This document shows positions 63,143 through 64,000 of a stretch of DNA of 64,000 nucleotides, piece after piece. Numbering within the stretch: the first letter of the stretch is position 1; each line of letters begins with the position of its first letter. The stretch is from Tropicimonas aquimaris (lineage in GTDB: Bacteria > Pseudomonadota > Alphaproteobacteria > Rhodobacterales > Rhodobacteraceae): NCBI RefSeq assembly GCF_042676185.1, contig NZ_JBHTJT010000008.1, forward strand, positions 496,001 to 560,000. The letters run 5' to 3'. A program made the position numbers and the translations under genes. Below the pieces are notes generated by a model that was not told the origin of the DNA, ran no database searches, and was given only the letters and a program-made list of their open reading frames with translations.

Positions 63143-64000
63143 CTATACGGGCCGTTTGACGCTGCCGGGCCGAACAAGCCGCTTGAATGACAGCGATCCG
63201 TGGGCGGACAGGATCTTCGAGGTCCAGATGAGCGAGGGAAGCGGGTCCTTTCGGAAGTACTGGTAGTATGGGCTGTAGCGGCGTTCTCCCGTCTCGCGGT
63301 AAGGGCCCCTGTAGTCATCCCAAATCTGACGGAAGGAGTCTTGCGGAAGCGGGTTTTCGGCCGTGCTCCGGCCGAGACGGCGGATCTTGTAGACGCCGTA
63401 ATCAAAACTGTCGCAGCCGAAGGCGATGGTGTCCTCGATCGGTTTCAGCAGCCGGATTCCGGCCGGCACCTGTGGCACCGACTCGACCGGCTCGCCACGG
63501 GCAATCCGCAGCGCGATCAGCGGTTCGTTGATGCCGATTTCGGTGCGCAACCACAGATGGACGCCGAGCCGCGGGTTGATCTCGAGGATCTTGGGCACCC
63601 CGTCGCGTTCGTCGACCTTGGCCTGAATGGTGAGGCTTCCCCACCAGCCGATGTGTTTGGCAAGAGCGGCTGCCTGGTCGGCATAGGCATGGCGGTGGGC
63701 GGTCCGGAAGGCGCTGCGTCCGGCATGGGACGGCCGGCTGAGGCGTTCCCGCGCATTCACCGGCGTCAGGCAGGACAGCACGCGTCCCGCCTTGTCGACA
63801 ACGGTGTAGAAACTCAGTGTTTCCGAGCCAGGGATGAACTCCTGGACGATCGGCGCGCCATGGACCTCCCGGAGCTCCTGCACCCGTTTCAGGAGTTCAT
63901 CGGCGTCCCAGTGGAAGGACATGCCGCGACCACCATTGGTGAAGCGCAGTTTCACGACCCAGGGCGGTGGAAGCTCTGCGACGGCCTCACGCACTGCCGC
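63143..64000 (-). CDS. ATP-grasp ligase, C-terminal part (5' end outside window)
   Basis: The frame is open to the window edge; 285 codons and a stop remain. It shows the ATP-grasp pattern: WVVKLRFTNGGRGMSFHW (ATP-binding lysine and glycine loop), VHGAPIVQEFIPGSETLSFY, and the metal motif PKILEINPRLGVHLWLRTEI. Such enzymes join a carboxylate to an amine or thiol through an acyl phosphate. Beyond residue 200 the tail (about 90 residues) looks specific to the subfamily. Adjacent to a PLP aminotransferase it may form an amide on an amino sugar or amino acid; substrate unknown. Confidence 0.85.
   Translation of the reverse strand, partial: AAVREAVAELPPPWVVKLRFTNGGRGMSFHWDADELLKRVQELREVHGAPIVQEFIPGSETLSFYTVVDKAGRVLSCLTPVNARERLSRPSHAGRSAFRTAHRHAYADQAAALAKHIGWWGSLTIQAKVDERDGVPKILEINPRLGVHLWLRTEIGINEPLIALRIARGEPVESVPQVPAGIRLLKPIEDTIAFGCDSFDYGVYKIRRLGRSTAENPLPQDSFRQIWDDYRGPYRETGERRYSPYYQYFRKDPLPSLIWTSKILSAHGSLSFKRLVRPGSVKRPV

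Overview
The window is a 64-kb piece of chromosome from a GC-rich alphaproteobacterium, almost certainly of the Rhodobacterales (Roseobacter/Rhodobacter group). The evidence is the conserved blocks rsmA-pdxA-surA-lptD-lptG-lptF-pepA-holC, prfA-prmC-DUF4167 and glnB-glnA, a PutA without the N-terminal DNA-binding domain next to a divergent Lrp-type regulator, and a Hint-domain protein and RTX proteins of the type this order carries in number. No tRNA, rRNA, CRISPR array, insertion sequence, integrase or phage gene was seen.

Layout. 1-5.0 kb: end of a Hint-domain protein, a secreted NTF2-like protein, a DUF3445 (heme-dependent N-demethylase-like) protein, small proteins and an RTX calcium-binding protein. 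5.2-7.0 kb: nitrogen assimilation (glnB, glnA). 7.2-14.1 kb: metabolite repair (nnr), nucleotide clean-up (mazG), an M20 amidohydrolase, and translation termination (prfA with its methylase prmC). 14.2-24.9 kb: rsmA, pyridoxal phosphate synthesis (pdxA), then the LPS export genes (surA, lptD, lptG, lptF), pepA and holC. 25-31.3 kb: housekeeping singles (cytochrome c, retropepsin-like protease, MarC, YheS-type ABC-F, ndk, TfoX-C protein, AbrB-family membrane protein). 31.5-35.5 kb: proline catabolism (putA) and its probable Lrp regulator.

36.3-45.7 kb is the most distinctive stretch. It holds a large RTX-secreted protein with a clan GH-A-like glycosidase domain, a LacI regulator and, divergent from it, an operon for tripartite tricarboxylate uptake (tctC, tctB, tctA), an HpcH/HpaI-type aldolase and a dihydroxyacetone kinase pair (dhaK, dhaL). 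A perfect CG-centred palindrome overlaps the presumed promoter and a 12-bp stem-loop separates tctC from tctB. I infer an uncharacterised sugar-acid pathway: uptake, aldol cleavage to pyruvate plus a three-carbon carbonyl compound, then phosphorylation of that compound.

45.9-50.9 kb is a surface-glycan block: sulfotransferase, a two-domain GT2-GT4 glycosyltransferase and an unknown partner overlapping it. 51.3-57.4 kb is envelope biogenesis: a DUF882 M15-type protein divergent from an L,D-transpeptidase (the same pair is adjacent in E. coli), then lpxD with a private acyl carrier protein and ketoacyl synthase, then an IalB-like protein. 57.4-57.9 kb contains a candidate small RNA. 57.9-64 kb: a HerA-like ATPase (DUF853), a TPR protein, and a DegT-type aminotransferase beside an ATP-grasp ligase that runs off the window end.
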